NCBI RefSeq assembly: GCF_000259275.1
Contig: NC_017735.1
Coordinates: 1,426,001 to 1,490,000, forward strand
DNA from: Helicobacter cetorum MIT 99-5656
GTDB lineage: Bacteria > Campylobacterota > Campylobacteria > Campylobacterales > Helicobacteraceae
Length of the DNA stretch: 64,000 nucleotides
Direction: 5' to 3'
The notes under the pieces are model-generated. The model saw nothing but the letters and a program-made list of their open reading frames with translations. It was not told where the DNA came from and made no database searches. How positions within the stretch are numbered: the first letter of the stretch is position 1; each line of letters starts with the position of its first letter. This document shows positions 18,551-27,964 of this stretch, piece after piece. A program made the translations under genes and the position numbers.

Positions 18551-19567
18551 TTAAGTGTTTTCTAAACTCTCTTTAAAACCCATTAAAAAGTCATGCACGC
18601 CAAGGGTTTGTTTTAAAAACTCTGCATATAAAATGGGGCGTAAGCGTTTAGGAATGCTTAATTTTCTAGCCTTATCTTTAAAGTCTTTTGGCATGCTTAA
18701 AATTTTAGGCCCTTTATGGGCGATAAAAACAAGCTCATTATTACTTTCAATGATAAATTTTTGAGCGATTTCTAAGCTAAAAAAAGAGCGTTTGACTTCT
18801 TCTTTTTGAGAAAAACTGAGTAAATACCCCTTTTGTTTTAAGATTTTATCTAAGGTAAAAAGGGCATTTTGTGAGTGCTTGAAAAAAGTAATCGCATGAA
18901 TTTGTGAAATTTGAGTAAGGGGGTAAAGCTGTTCTTTTTCTTTGTCCAAGAATTTAAAACTTTTGATGATACCCTTAGAATAATTTTGCATTAAAGAATT
19001 AGCGTAATTTTTTCTAAAAAAATTGCGTTTGAATTTTAAAGAAGTGTTAGTGCTATCTTCAAAAAAAATCAAATCTTTAGCAAGGGTTTTAATTTTGTCT
19101 TTAGGGGTGTAGAGTAAGGGGCGCGTAATGCTGTATTGCGCTCTTTTTTCATGCACTTGAAAGCTTAAAAGCGTATTAAGTCCAGCCCCCTTGCTTAGTT
19201 GCATTAAAAACCATTCTAGCCTATCATTTAGGTGGTGCGCTAAAATCAAATGTTTGTAGGAATGCTCTTTAATAAGCTTTTCAAAAAAATCATAACGCAC
19301 TTTTCTGGCTTGCATTTCAAAATTATGCGTGATTTTAGAAGCGTAATGAATGTGGCATTTTTTATGGTGTGTTTGAGCTAATTTTTGAGCGTATTGAATA
19401 ATCTCAAGGCGTTTTTCTTGCGTGTTATAATCCACTAAAGCGATGTCAAAATCAATATCTTCTTTGACTAAGAGATGAAACAAGAAACTAGAATCAATCC
19501 CGCCAGAAAAGCCTAGTAAATTCTTGCTCTCTCTTAAAGGTTCTAAATAGGTTTTAAAATCTTGCAC
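18551..19567 (-). CDS. tilS: tRNA(Ile)-lysidine synthase
   Basis: Converts C34 of the CAU-anticodon tRNA(Ile2) to lysidine so that it reads AUA. The N-terminal PP-loop ATP pyrophosphatase motif SGGIDSSFLFHLL (about 20-32) is clear, followed by LAHHLNDRLEWFLMQLSKGAG, also TilS-specific. At 338 aa it is a short form, as usual in Helicobacter, with a reduced C-terminal region. Start is GTG at 19567 with a poor ribosome site, 15 bp after rimO. A tRNA with anticodon CAU lies about 8 kb away at 27965-28041. Confidence 0.93.
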   Translation of the reverse strand: MQDFKTYLEPLRESKNLLGFSGGIDSSFLFHLLVKEDIDFDIALVDYNTQEKRLEIIQYAQKLAQTHHKKCHIHYASKITHNFEMQARKVRYDFFEKLIKEHSYKHLILAHHLNDRLEWFLMQLSKGAGLNTLLSFQVHEKRAQYSITRPLLYTPKDKIKTLAKDLIFFEDSTNTSLKFKRNFFRKNYANSLMQNYSKGIIKSFKFLDKEKEQLYPLTQISQIHAITFFKHSQNALFTLDKILKQKGYLLSFSQKEEVKRSFFSLEIAQKFIIESNNELVFIAHKGPKILSMPKDFKDKARKLSIPKRLRPILYAEFLKQTLGVHDFLMGFKESLENT

Positions 19568-19582
19568 TTTTTTAAGCTATTT

Positions 19583-20902
19583 TTAAAAGGAACTTAAAAC
19601 CTTAGCCATTAAAATATTGTCTTTAAATTCACTAGGCATAATCGTATAATGCCCAGGTTTTAAAGGGGTATCTAGCTCGCTATCATTAATTAAGATTTCG
19701 CCATCTACTTCAGGCACCCATCTCAAATCCCTTGCTTTGTAAAAATACTCACCTTCCTTGCCTTCAACTAATGCCTTGATAGGTTTATTCAATAACGCCT
19801 TAAAGGAATTATGTTGGTGCTTTAAAGCGATTTTATTTAGGGCTTTAATGCGAGCGTTTATAATTTTTTTAGGCACTTGCTCTAAAGAATAGGCATGCGT
19901 ATTTTCTTCAGCACTAAAAGCAAAGATATTTAATCTGTCAAATTTAAAATCATCTAAAAATGCGCTTAATTCTTCAAATTCGCTCTCAGTTTCTTCTGGG
20001 TGCCCTACAATAATGGTGCTTCTTATAAAGCTCTCTTTAACCTGTTTCATCGCGTTTAAAAGTTTTAGATGGTGTGCTTTATTAGAGTTACGACGCATTT
20101 TTTTAAGCATAGAATCGCTGATATGCTGTATAGGCATGTCAAAATAATTTTGAAAAATAGGCGAATTTGCAATCGTTTCAATAAGCTCTATGGTAGTGCT
20201 AGATGGATAGAGATATAAAATGCGTGCACTTTTTAAGGCTTGTTGCTTATCAATAGCTTGGATAAGCTCTATTAACCCATCTTTTTGCCCCTTATCATAC
20301 AAAAATGAGCTAGAATCTTGAGCGATAAAGGTCATATCACTATAGCCTTTGAGAGCTAAATCTTCTACTTCTTTTAGAATGGAGTCTAATTCTCTGCTAT
20401 GCAATTTCCCCTTAAAGCTAGGAATAGCACAAAAAGAGCATTTTTGATTACAGCCTTCAGAGATTTTAATGTAAGCATGCACGCTAGAGCCAGTGATAAT
20501 GCGCGCGTTATAATGCTCGCTCAAAAACACTTGTTCGCTAAATTGATTTTGTTTTTTAGCAATCAAAACATCAATTTTGTCATAATCGCCCACACCGGTA
20601 AAAATATCCACTTCAGGAATCAACTCTTTGATTTCATCTTTATAGCGTTCGCTCAAACACCCACTTGCAATTAAAATGGCATCATCTTTTTTATCTTTAG
20701 CGGCATTTAAAATCGTTTGAATACTCTCTTGTTTAGCGCTTTCAATAAAGCCACAAGTATTAATCACAATCACATCAGCGTTTTTAGTATCATTAGTGAG
20801 CGTGTAGTTATAGAGCTTGCCTAACATCACTTCTGAATCCACTAGGTTTTTAGAACAACCTAATGAAATCAAACAAAGCTGTTTGTTTTCTTTTGTTTGC
20901 AT
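19583..20902 (-). CDS. rimO: Ribosomal protein uS12 methylthiotransferase
   Basis: Radical-SAM methylthiotransferase (439 aa) that adds a methylthio group to the conserved Asp of ribosomal protein S12. It has the N-terminal UPF0004 domain with cysteines in LGCSKNLVDSE and TCGF, plus SGCLSERY. The radical-SAM CNQKCSFCAIP motif is near residue 151, and a C-terminal TRAM-like domain ends at KVLSSF. These features match RimO rather than MiaB. ATG at 20902, one base from the end of the upstream phosphoribosyltransferase, so co-transcribed. HP0734 counterpart. Confidence 0.94.
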   Translation of the reverse strand: MQTKENKQLCLISLGCSKNLVDSEVMLGKLYNYTLTNDTKNADVIVINTCGFIESAKQESIQTILNAAKDKKDDAILIASGCLSERYKDEIKELIPEVDIFTGVGDYDKIDVLIAKKQNQFSEQVFLSEHYNARIITGSSVHAYIKISEGCNQKCSFCAIPSFKGKLHSRELDSILKEVEDLALKGYSDMTFIAQDSSSFLYDKGQKDGLIELIQAIDKQQALKSARILYLYPSSTTIELIETIANSPIFQNYFDMPIQHISDSMLKKMRRNSNKAHHLKLLNAMKQVKESFIRSTIIVGHPEETESEFEELSAFLDDFKFDRLNIFAFSAEENTHAYSLEQVPKKIINARIKALNKIALKHQHNSFKALLNKPIKALVEGKEGEYFYKARDLRWVPEVDGEILINDSELDTPLKPGHYTIMPSEFKDNILMAKVLSSF

Positions 20903-20903
20903 G

Positions 20904-21365
20904 TTAAAGACTTTTTAAATTTCTTAAATCCACTTCCCAAAAGAAGTCAATCCACTCAGGAGCGTCTTTTAAAAACGCATTAGCCTTATACTTGGCACTT
21001 GGTTTTTGAAACAAACTCGCACTATAAAACTTTTTCTTAGGATGCTTATCTTGCAGGACTTTAAGCACCGCTTCTAAGGAATTACCGCTATCTACAATTT
21101 CATCTACCACTAAGATTTTATTTAAATGCTCTTTGATAGTAGGAATATTTTCAATTTTTAGGGCATTTTGTTGATTCGTGGTGTCATAAGAAATCGCATT
21201 AATGCCATAAACTTCTCTCAAATCCCAATACAAACTCAAAAAATGTGTTAAAGTCATGCCCCCTCGCATAACGCAGACAATGGCCTCTGGAATACCACAA
21301 TTTTGTTCTATCTCTTTAGCTAATTTTAAGCTATCATTTAAAAAAGTCTCGTAAGAATAATGCAT
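20904..21365 (-). CDS. gpt: Xanthine/hypoxanthine-guanine phosphoribosyltransferase-like protein
   Basis: 153-residue purine salvage enzyme. The PRPP-binding loop VVDEIVDSGNSLEAVLKVL is near residues 89-107. MRGGMTLTHFLSLYWDLR lies near the N-terminus, and PEWIDFFWEV near the end is typical of the base-specificity part of bacterial XGPRTs. ATG at 21365 has AAGGA upstream. It sits between rimO and the class V aminotransferase on one strand. The preferred base cannot be read from sequence alone. Confidence 0.85.
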   Translation of the reverse strand: MHYSYETFLNDSLKLAKEIEQNCGIPEAIVCVMRGGMTLTHFLSLYWDLREVYGINAISYDTTNQQNALKIENIPTIKEHLNKILVVDEIVDSGNSLEAVLKVLQDKHPKKKFYSASLFQKPSAKYKANAFLKDAPEWIDFFWEVDLRNLKSL

Positions 21366-21373
21366 TTTAATCC

Positions 21374-22483
21374 TTAAATTTCATAGTATTGTTTTAAAAA
21401 GGTTGTGTTAGCTATGCCATTAAAAGCCCTTAAATTTAGGTCATTTAGGGCTAATTCTAGGGCGTTTAAAGCATAGCAAGTTTCATAAAGCGGAATGATT
21501 CCCATATGATTGATACGAATAAGCGTATCTTTATAAACATCTTGCCCACCAGCAAATTGCACCTTGTATTTTTCTTTTAAAATTTTTCGCAATTCTTTAG
21601 CATGCTCATTAAAAATCGTTGTCATGCTTAGGCTGGGATTTTTTGGAAAAATCTTTAAATCTAAAGCTTTTATAACCATTTGAGTAGCTAGGGCGACTTT
21701 TTTTGTCTCTTTATAAAGAATCTCAAAGCCCCCTAAATTTTTAACTAATTCAAAATAACGCTCTAAACCTAAGGTGTGTAAAATCGGAGCGGTATAACTG
21801 GTGGTATTATTTCTTTGGTTTTTTAATTCGCTCTTTAGATTGAAATAAAATCCTATATTACGCTCTTCTATGCGCTCAATGGCTTTTTGACTTAGAGCGA
21901 TTAAACTCATGCCAGGGGGTAGCATGAACGCCTTTTGACTCCCCCCTATGAGCGCGTCAATATGCGTTATATCTAGTCGTTCAACCCCAAGAGCCGTAAT
22001 GGCATCAACAATGATAAAAATATCTTTATTGTATTCTTTGATTTTTAAAGCGATGTTTTCAACATTATGGCGTAACCCCCCACTAGACTCGCATGCTTGA
22101 ATGCAAAAAGTGTCAATCTTAGGATTAGCTTTAAGAGTGTCTAATACTTCATCTACTTTGGCTGGAGTGTCCCATTCATAAACTAATTCGTGAGCCTTTA
22201 TAGAATGAGCTTTTGCAATTTTGCCAAACCTTTCGCCAAATTTACCAGCATTGACAAAAAGTAATTCTTGCTTGCATAATGAAAGCACACTCGCTTCCAT
22301 CGCACCTGTTCCGCTACTATTTAGAAGTAAATTTTCTTCTAAACCTATCATTTTTTTTAAATTTTCTCGCACATTTTGAAAAATATTTTCAAAATCCTTG
22401 GTGCGATGGTGTGGCATTTTTTGAGAAAAGCTTGTGCGCATTTCTTCTCTAATTGCCACAGGACCTGGGGTAAAAAGCAACAT
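21374..22483 (-). CDS. Class V PLP-dependent aminotransferase
   Basis: 369 residues of the serine-pyruvate / alanine-glyoxylate / phosphoserine aminotransferase group. The N-terminus LFTPGPVAI and PHHRTKDFE are characteristic. ACESSGGLRHNVE carries the cofactor-contacting segment, IVDAITALG precedes, and the Schiff-base lysine is in GGSQKAFMLPPG (about residue 187). In H. pylori the equivalent (HP0736) is only listed as an aminotransferase. Because serB is present and a separate serC is not obvious in this window, a phosphoserine transaminase role is possible but is inference. Confidence 0.82.
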   Translation of the reverse strand: MLLFTPGPVAIREEMRTSFSQKMPHHRTKDFENIFQNVRENLKKMIGLEENLLLNSSGTGAMEASVLSLCKQELLFVNAGKFGERFGKIAKAHSIKAHELVYEWDTPAKVDEVLDTLKANPKIDTFCIQACESSGGLRHNVENIALKIKEYNKDIFIIVDAITALGVERLDITHIDALIGGSQKAFMLPPGMSLIALSQKAIERIEERNIGFYFNLKSELKNQRNNTTSYTAPILHTLGLERYFELVKNLGGFEILYKETKKVALATQMVIKALDLKIFPKNPSLSMTTIFNEHAKELRKILKEKYKVQFAGGQDVYKDTLIRINHMGIIPLYETCYALNALELALNDLNLRAFNGIANTTFLKQYYEI

Positions 22484-22594
22484 TTTAAGTTTAACCTTCT
22501 ATTGTGAGTAAATTAAAAAGCTATCATACTAAAGACCGCTTAAAAGAAGCCTTATTTTTGACCAAAATATTTGTTTTTAACCCTAATAAAATGG

Positions 22595-22600
22595 TAAAAT
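22595..22600 (+). promoter_or_regulatory. Probable promoter of the pgpA-ddl-murF operon
   Basis: TGG-TAAAAT forms an extended -10 (hexamer 22595-22600) in the 162-bp divergent interval between the aminotransferase and pgpA, about 46 bases before the pgpA start. It is the best -10 match in that interval on the plus strand; no -35 is evident. Confidence 0.45.
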
Positions 22601-22645
22601 ACCCGCAATTTAAGGTAGTTTTAAAGAATATTTAAAGGTAAAATA

Positions 22646-23122
22646 TTGAATAAGTATGGGTTTCGTGCGTGTTTTTTAACCCTTTTTTTTGTGGGCTATT
22701 CTAAAAAAGCTCCAGGAACTCTAGGAAGCTTGGTGGCTTTGTTTTTAGGTTTACCTATTTTAGTTTTTTCAGCTAACACTTTGTTTTTAAGTGCGATTTT
22801 CATAGGACTTGTTGCTATCACTCAAATAGATAAAGAAGAACAAGAAAGTAAAATTCATGACAGCTCCTACATTGTAATAGATGAATTAGTGGGCATGTGG
22901 CTTGCTATGGCTATAAGTGGCTTATCATTAGTGGGTGTTATTTTAAGTTTTATCTTTTTTAGAATTTATGATATTCTTAAACCTACACTCATCGGTAAAA
23001 TAGACAAGGAGATTAAAGGGGGCTTAGGAGTTGTGGGAGATGATGCAATGGCTGGGGTGTTAGCTGGGTTAAGCGTGCTAGTCATCGTAAAAATTTTAGG
23101 ATTTTTTAACATCAACCTTTAA
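22646..23122 (+). CDS. pgpA: Phosphatidylglycerophosphatase A
   Basis: Dephosphorylates phosphatidylglycerol phosphate at the inner membrane (158 aa). GYSKKAPGTLGSLVALFLG at about 17-35 is the PgpA signature. Four hydrophobic segments are interspersed with DSSYIVIDELVGMWLA and GVVGDDAMAGVLAG, whose aspartates bind Mg. The start is TTG at 22646, preceded by AAAGGTA. It heads a plus-strand run through prs. An eight-T run sits in codons 12-15 and is not obviously a switch. Confidence 0.93.
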   Translation: MNKYGFRACFLTLFFVGYSKKAPGTLGSLVALFLGLPILVFSANTLFLSAIFIGLVAITQIDKEEQESKIHDSSYIVIDELVGMWLAMAISGLSLVGVILSFIFFRIYDILKPTLIGKIDKEIKGGLGVVGDDAMAGVLAGLSVLVIVKILGFFNINL

Positions 23123-23199
23123 TTTTAAGGAATTTAAAAGCCTTTTTAGGTAATTCAAGCTACACTTTTATGGAGAATCATACTTACAAGGGAGTTTTT

Positions 23200-24261
23200 T
23201 TGGAATTTTGTATTTTATTTGGTGGGGCAAGTTTTGAGCATGAAATCAGCATAGTGAGTGCGATTGCACTTAAAGAAGTGTTAGGCAATAAGATTAAACA
23301 TTTTATTTTTTTAGATGAAAATCATCATTTCTATCTTATTGAAGAAGCTAACATGCATTCCAAATATTTCGTCCGCATTAAAGAAAAAAAGCTATCTCCT
23401 TTAACTCTTACTCAAAAAGGCTTACTCAAAAATACCCTTTTAGGGAGTAAAGTTATAGAACTACCCTTAGTTATCAATCTTGTGCATGGAAATGATGGCG
23501 AAGATGGAAAACTAGCGAGCTTATTAGAGTTTTATCGCATCGCTTTTATAGGCCCTAGAATTGAAGCAAGCGTGTTGAGTTATAACAAGCATTTAACCAA
23601 GCTTTATGCAAAAAGTTTGGGTATAAAGACCTTAGATTATGTGCTTTTGAATGAAAACCACCACGCTAATGCCCTAGATTTTATCAAACCCAAAATCAGT
23701 TTTCCTTTGATTGTTAAACCTAGCAACGCTGGGAGTTCATTAGGAGTGAGTGTTGTTAGAGAAGAAAGCGAATTAGCTTACGCTCTAGATGGTGCGTTTG
23801 AATATTCTAAAGAAGTTCTAGTAGAACCTTTCATCAATGGGGTTAAAGAATATAATTTGGCGGGCTGTAAAGTTAAAGAAAAAAATCAAGAACATTTTTG
23901 TTTGTCCTATGTTGAAGAGCCTAGCAAACAGGATTTTTTGGATTTTGAGCAAAAATATTTGGATTTTTCACGCACCAAAGCCCCTAAGGCTACAATCTCT
24001 AATGCTTTAGGAGAGCGCTTAAAAGAGAGTTTTAAAAAGCTCTACAACGATTTGTTTAATGGCTCAATCATTCGTTGTGATTTTTTTGTCATAGATGATG
24101 AAGTGTATATCAACGAGATTAACCCCATTCCAGGTAGTTTGGCAAATTATTTGTTTGATGATTTTAAAAAGGTGCTAGAATGCTTAGCTCAGTCATTACC
24201 CAAAACCCCTAAAATCCATACCAACAACTCTTATTTATTGCAAATCCAAAAGAATAAGTAA
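23200..24261 (+). CDS. ddl: D-alanine--D-alanine ligase
   Basis: ATP-grasp ligase making D-Ala-D-Ala for the peptidoglycan stem (353 aa from this start). LFGGASFEHEISIVSA is the N-terminal motif. LVNLVHGNDGEDGKLA, KPSNAGSSLGVSVV and YINEINPIPGSLANYLF hold the ATP and Mg ligands. I prefer the TTG at 23200 because AAGGGAG lies five bases upstream and the product begins at the family's usual N-terminus. An in-frame ATG at 23170 would add ten residues but has no ribosome site. The stop overlaps the next gene (TAATG). Confidence 0.95.
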   Translation: MEFCILFGGASFEHEISIVSAIALKEVLGNKIKHFIFLDENHHFYLIEEANMHSKYFVRIKEKKLSPLTLTQKGLLKNTLLGSKVIELPLVINLVHGNDGEDGKLASLLEFYRIAFIGPRIEASVLSYNKHLTKLYAKSLGIKTLDYVLLNENHHANALDFIKPKISFPLIVKPSNAGSSLGVSVVREESELAYALDGAFEYSKEVLVEPFINGVKEYNLAGCKVKEKNQEHFCLSYVEEPSKQDFLDFEQKYLDFSRTKAPKATISNALGERLKESFKKLYNDLFNGSIIRCDFFVIDDEVYINEINPIPGSLANYLFDDFKKVLECLAQSLPKTPKIHTNNSYLLQIQKNK

Positions 24262-24986
24262 TGGCTAAGCGTAGTATCACTTACTTAGAAAGCAAGTTTG
24301 AGATTTCCTACACTTTTGTGGATAATCATAGTCCGTTAAACGCCTTGTTTTTGCATGGTTGGGGGAGTTCTAAAGAGATTATGCAAAAGGCGTTTCAACA
24401 TTGCTTTTTGAATTACAATCATTTGTATGTGGATTTACCCGGTTTTAATCAAAGCCCTAATGATGAAAAAGTGTTAGGAAGCAAGGATTATGCTAATATC
24501 ATTAACCTATTATTGAATAGCTTGAATAAAAAAGTATCTCTGGCCTTTGGGCATAGTTTTGGAGGGAAAGTGGCGTTGCTATGCGAAAACAAACGCCTTG
24601 TTTTATTGAGTAGTGCAGGCATCTTAGAGCCTAAGCCCTTAAAAGTGCGTTGTAAAATTGCTCTAACTAAAATCTTTAAAAAATTAGGACTGAATTTGGG
24701 GTTTTTGAAAAGCAAGGACGCTATAGGATTAAATCAAGTGATGTATGAAACTTTTAAAAAAGTGGTTTGCGAAGATTTCAGCGAACATTTTAAGCGCTGC
24801 AATAAAGAAGTTTTATTGTTTTGGGGAAAAGATGATAAAGCTACGCCCTTAAGCTCAGCTAAACGCATGCAAGCGTTGATTAAGGGGAGTCAGTTATTTG
24901 TTTTAGAAGGAGAGCATTTCTTTTTTGTAAAGCAAGCTAAAGAAATTGAAAATTTAATGGAGAATTATTATAGTGCAACATCTTAA
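24261..24986 (+). CDS. Alpha/beta-fold hydrolase
   Basis: 241 residues (HP0739 counterpart). LFLHGWGSSKE near residue 29 forms the oxyanion region and FGHSFGGKVALL near 94 contains the nucleophile serine. FWGKDDKATPL near 192 holds the acid aspartate and LEGEHFFFVK near 218 the catalytic histidine, so the triad appears complete. Substrate is unknown. It is coupled to ddl by TAATG and overlaps murF by 14 bp. An operon position between ddl and murF hints at a cell-wall or envelope role, but this is inference. Confidence 0.85.
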   Translation: MAKRSITYLESKFEISYTFVDNHSPLNALFLHGWGSSKEIMQKAFQHCFLNYNHLYVDLPGFNQSPNDEKVLGSKDYANIINLLLNSLNKKVSLAFGHSFGGKVALLCENKRLVLLSSAGILEPKPLKVRCKIALTKIFKKLGLNLGFLKSKDAIGLNQVMYETFKKVVCEDFSEHFKRCNKEVLLFWGKDDKATPLSSAKRMQALIKGSQLFVLEGEHFFFVKQAKEIENLMENYYSATS

Positions 24987-26454
24987 TTGGCTAGATTTAG
25001 CGTTTCGCTCCTTATTTGTAATGGGGCTTGGTTACTATGCTATGACCTTATTACAATGGTATCATTATAGCATTATGCGAGTCATCACAAAGCACCACAA
25101 AATGCGTTGGCATGGGATTTATTTCCTACTGCCTTTAGGGGCGTTTGCATGGGGGTATGCTTTTTATATACCGCTTGTTTTTTATCTCTTTTGTGGCGTA
25201 ATCCAAATGCCTATGCTTATTGTTTGGGCAAGACACAATGACAAACCCTTGGTGTTTACCCCACGAGTGAAGCGCTTCTTTTTCTTTCTGTTGTTGTTTT
25301 TAACTTTGCATGAAATTTTGAGCGAAGTTTTTGTCTCTTTAGAAGGCGTTTTGCTTGTTGTGGCTTACTTGTGCTTATTACTCCTAGCTTTAAGCACATC
25401 TTTAGTGTTTGAAAGAGTTCTGTCTAAACAATACTTACAAATCGCTAAGGACAAAATCTCTTCTTTAAAAAATCTAAAAATTATTGCCATTACCGGAAGC
25501 TTTGGAAAAACTAGTGTGAAGAATTTCTTATATCAAATTTTACAATCCAAATATAATGTGCATGCAAGTCCTAGAAGCGTGAACACCCTTTTAGGCATTA
25601 CCAATGATATTAACCAGAATTTAGACAGCATTAGTGAAATCTATATCGCTGAAGCAGGGGCAAGAAACAAAGGCGATATTGCTGAAATCACTCAATTAAT
25701 TGAACCGCATGTTGGCGTGATTACAGAAGTGGGCGAACAGCATTTGGAATACTTTAAAACTTTAGAAAGTATTTGTGAGACTAAGGCGGAGTTGCTCTAT
25801 TCAAAACGCCTAGAAAAGGCCTTTTGCTATTCCACACAAGAAATCAAGCCCTATGCTCCCAAAAATGGCTCGTTAATTGATTATTCTAACCTAGTAAAAA
25901 ACATTCAATCCACGCTCAAAGGCACTTCATTTGAAATGCTTTTAGATGGCGTTTGGGAATATTTTGAAACTAAGGTTTTAGGAAAGTTTAACGCTTATAA
26001 TATCGCTTTGGCTATTTTAGTCGCCAGACACTTGGGGCTAAATACAGAAAGGATTAAGCGGTTAGTTAGTGCTCTAAATCCAGTCGCTCATCGTTTGCAG
26101 CTTTTAGAAGTGAATCAAAAAATCATTATTGATGATGGCTTTAATGGGAATTTAAAGGGCATGTTAGAAGGCATTCGTTTAGCGAGTTTATATGAAGGGC
26201 GTAAAATCATTGTAACCCCCGGATTAGTAGAGAGCAATGTAGAAAGCAACGAAACTCTAGCTGATGAAATGGATAAGGTTTTTGATATTATCATCATTAC
26301 CGGTGAATTAAACTCCAAAGTCATTGCTTCTAAAATCCAAAAAGCCCAAAAAATCTTACTCAAAGATAAGGCACAATTAGAAAATATCTTACAAGCCACT
26401 ACGCTTAAAGGCGATTTGATTTTATTTGCTAATGATGCCCCTAATTACATTTAA
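24973..26454 (+). CDS. murF: UDP-N-acetylmuramoyl-tripeptide--D-alanyl-D-alanine ligase
   Basis: Adds D-Ala-D-Ala to the UDP-MurNAc-tripeptide in the cytosol (493 aa). The first 150 residues are unusually hydrophobic with several membrane-spanning stretches (for example SLFVMGLGYYAMTLL and FFFLLLFLTLHEIL), a feature of epsilonproteobacterial MurF. The Mur ligase core starts with ITGSFGKTSVKNF (ATP loop, about 172-184). AEAGARNKGDI and DDGFNGNLKGM follow. Start is GTG at 24973 with GGAG upstream. The partner ddl is two genes upstream. Confidence 0.93.
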   Translation: MQHLNWLDLAFRSLFVMGLGYYAMTLLQWYHYSIMRVITKHHKMRWHGIYFLLPLGAFAWGYAFYIPLVFYLFCGVIQMPMLIVWARHNDKPLVFTPRVKRFFFFLLLFLTLHEILSEVFVSLEGVLLVVAYLCLLLLALSTSLVFERVLSKQYLQIAKDKISSLKNLKIIAITGSFGKTSVKNFLYQILQSKYNVHASPRSVNTLLGITNDINQNLDSISEIYIAEAGARNKGDIAEITQLIEPHVGVITEVGEQHLEYFKTLESICETKAELLYSKRLEKAFCYSTQEIKPYAPKNGSLIDYSNLVKNIQSTLKGTSFEMLLDGVWEYFETKVLGKFNAYNIALAILVARHLGLNTERIKRLVSALNPVAHRLQLLEVNQKIIIDDGFNGNLKGMLEGIRLASLYEGRKIIVTPGLVESNVESNETLADEMDKVFDIIIITGELNSKVIASKIQKAQKILLKDKAQLENILQATTLKGDLILFANDAPNYI

Positions 26455-26457
26455 ACC

Positions 26458-26943
26458 ATGCAATATTTATATGCCCCTTGGCGAGAACATTATTTGAGAG
26501 AAAAAGCTAAAAGTTGTGTGTTTTGTGAGATTTCTCAAAACCCCACAAAAGACCTGGAAAATAAGGTGCTTTATAGAGATAATGAGCTATTTATTGTGAT
26601 GAATGCCTACCCTTATAATCCGGGGCATTTATTAATCATTCCGCATGCTCATAAGGCTAGTGTTGAAAATTTAGAGATTAAAACTTGGCTTAGTATGAAT
26701 AGCCTTGTGCCTAAAGTTTTAAAAGCATTGTATAGTTATGGGGCTCAAGGGATTAATATAGGCTTGAATCTAGGTCAGAGTGCGGGAGCTGGGATACCAG
26801 AGCATTTACACATGCACTTAGTGCCTAGATTTTTAGGGGATAGCAATTTTATGAGTGTTGTAGCTCAAACTAGAGTGCATGGACTGAATTTTGATAAAAT
26901 TTTTCTTGCATTAAAACCCCTATTAGAAAGGGAGCTTCATTGA
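26458..26943 (+). CDS. HIT family nucleotide-binding protein
   Basis: 161 residues. The histidine triad EHLHMHLVPR near residue 117 and the N-terminal zinc-ribbon-like CVFCEIS identify a Fhit/HINT-branch hydrolase acting on nucleoside phosphate conjugates. NAYPYNPGHLLIIPHAH is the conserved middle block. ATG at 26458 is three bases after the murF stop. HP0741 counterpart; cellular substrate unknown. Confidence 0.92.
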   Translation: MQYLYAPWREHYLREKAKSCVFCEISQNPTKDLENKVLYRDNELFIVMNAYPYNPGHLLIIPHAHKASVENLEIKTWLSMNSLVPKVLKALYSYGAQGINIGLNLGQSAGAGIPEHLHMHLVPRFLGDSNFMSVVAQTRVHGLNFDKIFLALKPLLERELH

Positions 26944-26967
26944 AAATCAGTGTTTTAAGTCCTAGTG

Positions 26968-26976
26968 TGTTACAAT
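26968..26976 (+). promoter_or_regulatory. Candidate prs promoter
   Basis: TGT-TACAAT (hexamer 26971-26976) makes an extended -10 in the 61-bp gap before prs, leaving a leader of roughly 22 bases that contains AGGGAG. It overlaps nothing else. Single-element evidence only. Confidence 0.4.
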
Positions 26977-27004
26977 TTATTTTAATTCGTTTTAGGGAGT
27001 CAAA

Positions 27005-27943
27005 GTGATGAAGATGCGTGGTTTTAAGATTTTTTCAGGGAGTGCTCACCCTGTATTTGGCAAAGAAGTGGCAAAACATTTAGGCATTCCTTTATCAAAA
27101 GCAGTGATAGGAAAGTTTAGTGATGGCGAAATCAATATCCAAATTAGTGAATCCGTGCGTGGGAAAGATGTGTTTATTATCCAGCCTACTTGTGTGCCTG
27201 TCAATGATAATTTAATGGAATTATTAGTCATGGTAGATGCCTTAAGGCGTAGCTCAGCTAATTCTATCACAGCAGTAGTGCCTTATTTTGGCTATGCTAG
27301 ACAAGATAGAAAGGCAGCTCCAAGAGTGCCTATCACAGCTAAAATGGTCGCTAATTTGATGCAAAAAGTAGGGATTGAAAGAATTATCACAATGGATTTG
27401 CATGCCGGACAGATTCAGGGCTTTTTTGATGTGCCCGTAGATAATTTATATGGCTCTATTGTTTTTAGAGACTATATCCGCTCCAAAGCATTAAAAAACC
27501 CTGTAATTGCAAGCCCTGATGTAGGCGGAGTAACAAGGGCTAGATATTTTGCTAATCAAATGGGTATGGATTTAATCATTGTGGATAAACGCCGTGAAAA
27601 AGCTAATGAAAGCGAAGTGATGAATATTATAGGTTCAGCACAAGGGCGAGATGTGATTTTGGTAGATGATATGATTGATACTGCAGGCACGATGTGTAAA
27701 GCCGCTCTTGCGTTAAAAAATCAGGGGGCAACTTCTGTTATGGCTTTAGGCACGCATGCGGTGTTGAGTGGGTCGGCTTTAAAGCGTATTAGAGAAAGCA
27801 CCTTAGATGAAGTGGTGGTGAGCAACTCCATTCCTTTGACTCAAAAATGCGATAAAATCACTACTCTGAGCGTAGCTCCGTTATTTGCTGAAGTGATTAG
27901 AAGGATTTATCATAATGAAAGCGTTCAATCGCTCTTCACTTAA
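27005..27943 (+). CDS. prs: Ribose-phosphate pyrophosphokinase
   Basis: Makes PRPP from ribose-5-phosphate and ATP for nucleotide, His and Trp synthesis (cytosolic hexamer). Landmarks are KFSDGEINIQISESVRGKD, YFGYARQDRKA, the MDLHAGQIQGFF segment and the PRPP-binding DVILVDDMIDTAGTM loop near residue 220. Start choices are GTG 27005, ATG 27008 and ATG 27014. AGGGAG at 26994-26999 fits any of the first two. It is convergent with the tRNA that follows. Confidence 0.95.
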   Translation: MMKMRGFKIFSGSAHPVFGKEVAKHLGIPLSKAVIGKFSDGEINIQISESVRGKDVFIIQPTCVPVNDNLMELLVMVDALRRSSANSITAVVPYFGYARQDRKAAPRVPITAKMVANLMQKVGIERIITMDLHAGQIQGFFDVPVDNLYGSIVFRDYIRSKALKNPVIASPDVGGVTRARYFANQMGMDLIIVDKRREKANESEVMNIIGSAQGRDVILVDDMIDTAGTMCKAALALKNQGATSVMALGTHAVLSGSALKRIRESTLDEVVVSNSIPLTQKCDKITTLSVAPLFAEVIRRIYHNESVQSLFT

Positions 27944-27964
27944 AAGGGAGAGTGGGTTTTGAAA

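Noticed and set aside
22683-22690. Run of eight T near the start of pgpA
   Set aside because: The frame is intact and pgpA is expected to be essential; no sign of a switch.
23170-23200. Longer ddl start at ATG 23170
   Set aside because: No ribosome site; TTG 23200 has AAGGGAG at the right distance and gives the usual family N-terminus.
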